From the NCBI RefSeq assembly GCF_000813845.1, contig NZ_JWTB01000012.1, positions 62,001-126,000 of the forward strand: a stretch of 64,000 nt of DNA, written 5' to 3'. The DNA is from Pseudarthrobacter phenanthrenivorans (GTDB lineage: Bacteria; Actinomycetota; Actinomycetes; Actinomycetales; Micrococcaceae). Shown here in pieces: positions 63,542 to 64,000 of this stretch; within the stretch, counting starts at the first letter, position 1; the number at the start of each line of letters is the position of its first letter. Both the position numbers and the translations under genes were made by a program. The notes under the pieces are model-generated. The model did not search any database, was not told the DNA's origin, and worked only from the letters and a program-made list of their open reading frames with translations.

Positions 63542-64000
63542 ATGGCACCGGTGGATGTACAGGCCGGCACGCGGGGCGAAGCGCCCGGGGACGTCAAACT
63601 GGTCAAGTCCGCAGAGCGGACCATCGCCATCCTTGAGCTCCTGGCGTCCGCCCCGCAGCCGCTGACCACTGCCGAGATCTTCAAGCAGACAGGGTATCCG
63701 CGCTCCAGCCTGCACTGGCTGCTGCTGACGCTCCTGGAGCTTAACTGGATCGAGCAGACACCGGAGGGCGCTTACAGGATAGGCACGCATGCCCTGCTGT
63801 GCGGTACGGCCTACCTGGACAGGGATCCGGTCATGGAGCACGTTTCGGCCATCCTGGAGAAGGTCCGCAACGCCACTACCTTCACCACCCACTACGCGCG
63901 CATCGACCGGTCGGACGTCATCTACCTTGCAACGCGGCAGGCCGTGGACCGGCGCCGGCTGTCCTCACGGGTGGGACGCAAACTGCCGGCCCAGGTGACG
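63542..64000 (+). CDS. IclR family transcriptional regulator, N-terminal 153 residues (cut by window)
   Basis: The frame starts MAPVDVQAGTRGEAPGDV and continues past the window. The winged helix-turn-helix (about 20-80) shows VKSAERTIAILELLASAPQP, LTTAEIFKQTGYPRSSLH and YRIGTHALLCG. The start of the effector domain follows (VSAILEKVRNATTFTTHYAR). GGGGGAG lies six bases before the ATG. Located 37 bases after udh, it probably binds the TGAA-N6-TTCA site and responds to a uronate or aldarate. Confidence 0.92.
   Translation, partial: MAPVDVQAGTRGEAPGDVKLVKSAERTIAILELLASAPQPLTTAEIFKQTGYPRSSLHWLLLTLLELNWIEQTPEGAYRIGTHALLCGTAYLDRDPVMEHVSAILEKVRNATTFTTHYARIDRSDVIYLATRQAVDRRRLSSRVGRKLPAQVT

Overview
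The window is a 64 kb piece of a high-GC actinobacterial chromosome. Protein sequences and gene order point to the Micrococcaceae, close to Arthrobacter/Pseudarthrobacter. The signs are the order ileS-folC-ndk / rne / rplU-rpmA-obgE-proB-proA-nadD-rsfS, the class Ib reductase cluster nrdHIEF, two sugar ABC transporters without their own ATPase, and a ThiD-TenA fusion. I see no rRNA operon, prophage, insertion sequence or CRISPR array.

Bases 1-19.1 kb are housekeeping, nearly all on the + strand: the 3' part of ileS, folC, a DUF4233 membrane protein, ndk, a convergent VKOR-family gene, rne (RNase E/G), a TPP riboswitch with thiD-tenA, ribosomal proteins L21 and L27, obgE, proB, proA, nadD and rsfS. 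Two identical tRNA-Ala(GGC) genes follow, each with its own promoter and terminator. Bases 19.6-30 kb hold a DUF3311/solute-symporter pair, a cyclopropane-fatty-acid-synthase-like enzyme, a flavoprotein, a methyltransferase, and a ROK-regulated sugar ABC transporter.

Bases 30-48.4 kb hold a MoxR / DUF58 / double-VWA / TPR-like membrane cluster and metF behind a structured 5' leader. The 3' end of metF runs into an antisense remnant of metE. Next come a LysR gene divergent from a lipid-modification operon (FAD oxidoreductase, DUF1365, two CFA-synthase-like enzymes), and then nrdH-nrdI-nrdE-nrdF.

Bases 48.4-56.6 kb are an accessory stretch. It has a frameshifted DUF222/HNH gene, a 59-residue Cys/His protein, a serine-hydrolase lipoprotein, a DUF4259 / STAS-like pair convergent with a CbbX-type AAA ATPase, a 59-residue membrane protein, an APH-like kinase, a lipoprotein and a 94-residue orphan that has a decayed C-terminal relative 6 kb away.

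Bases 56.8-64 kb form an oxidative hexuronate locus. A lipoprotein-dependent ABC transporter, glucarate dehydratase and a TIM-barrel-like protein are on the minus strand; uronate dehydrogenase and an IclR regulator (cut by the window edge) are on the plus strand. They share an 80-100 bp intergenic region with a TGAA-N6-TTCA operator-like palindrome. The inferred job is uptake of uronic or aldaric acids and conversion through glucarate to 5-dehydro-4-deoxyglucarate.

A recurring feature is a TANNNT -10 hexamer placed exactly six bases before a start codon that lacks a Shine-Dalgarno sequence. It is seen at proA, the flavoprotein, the LysR gene, the small membrane protein and the APH-like gene, and suggests leaderless mRNAs. 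The candidates I rate highest for something undescribed are the metF leader RNA, the Cys/His small protein, the lipid-modification operon, and the TIM-barrel protein in the glucarate operon.
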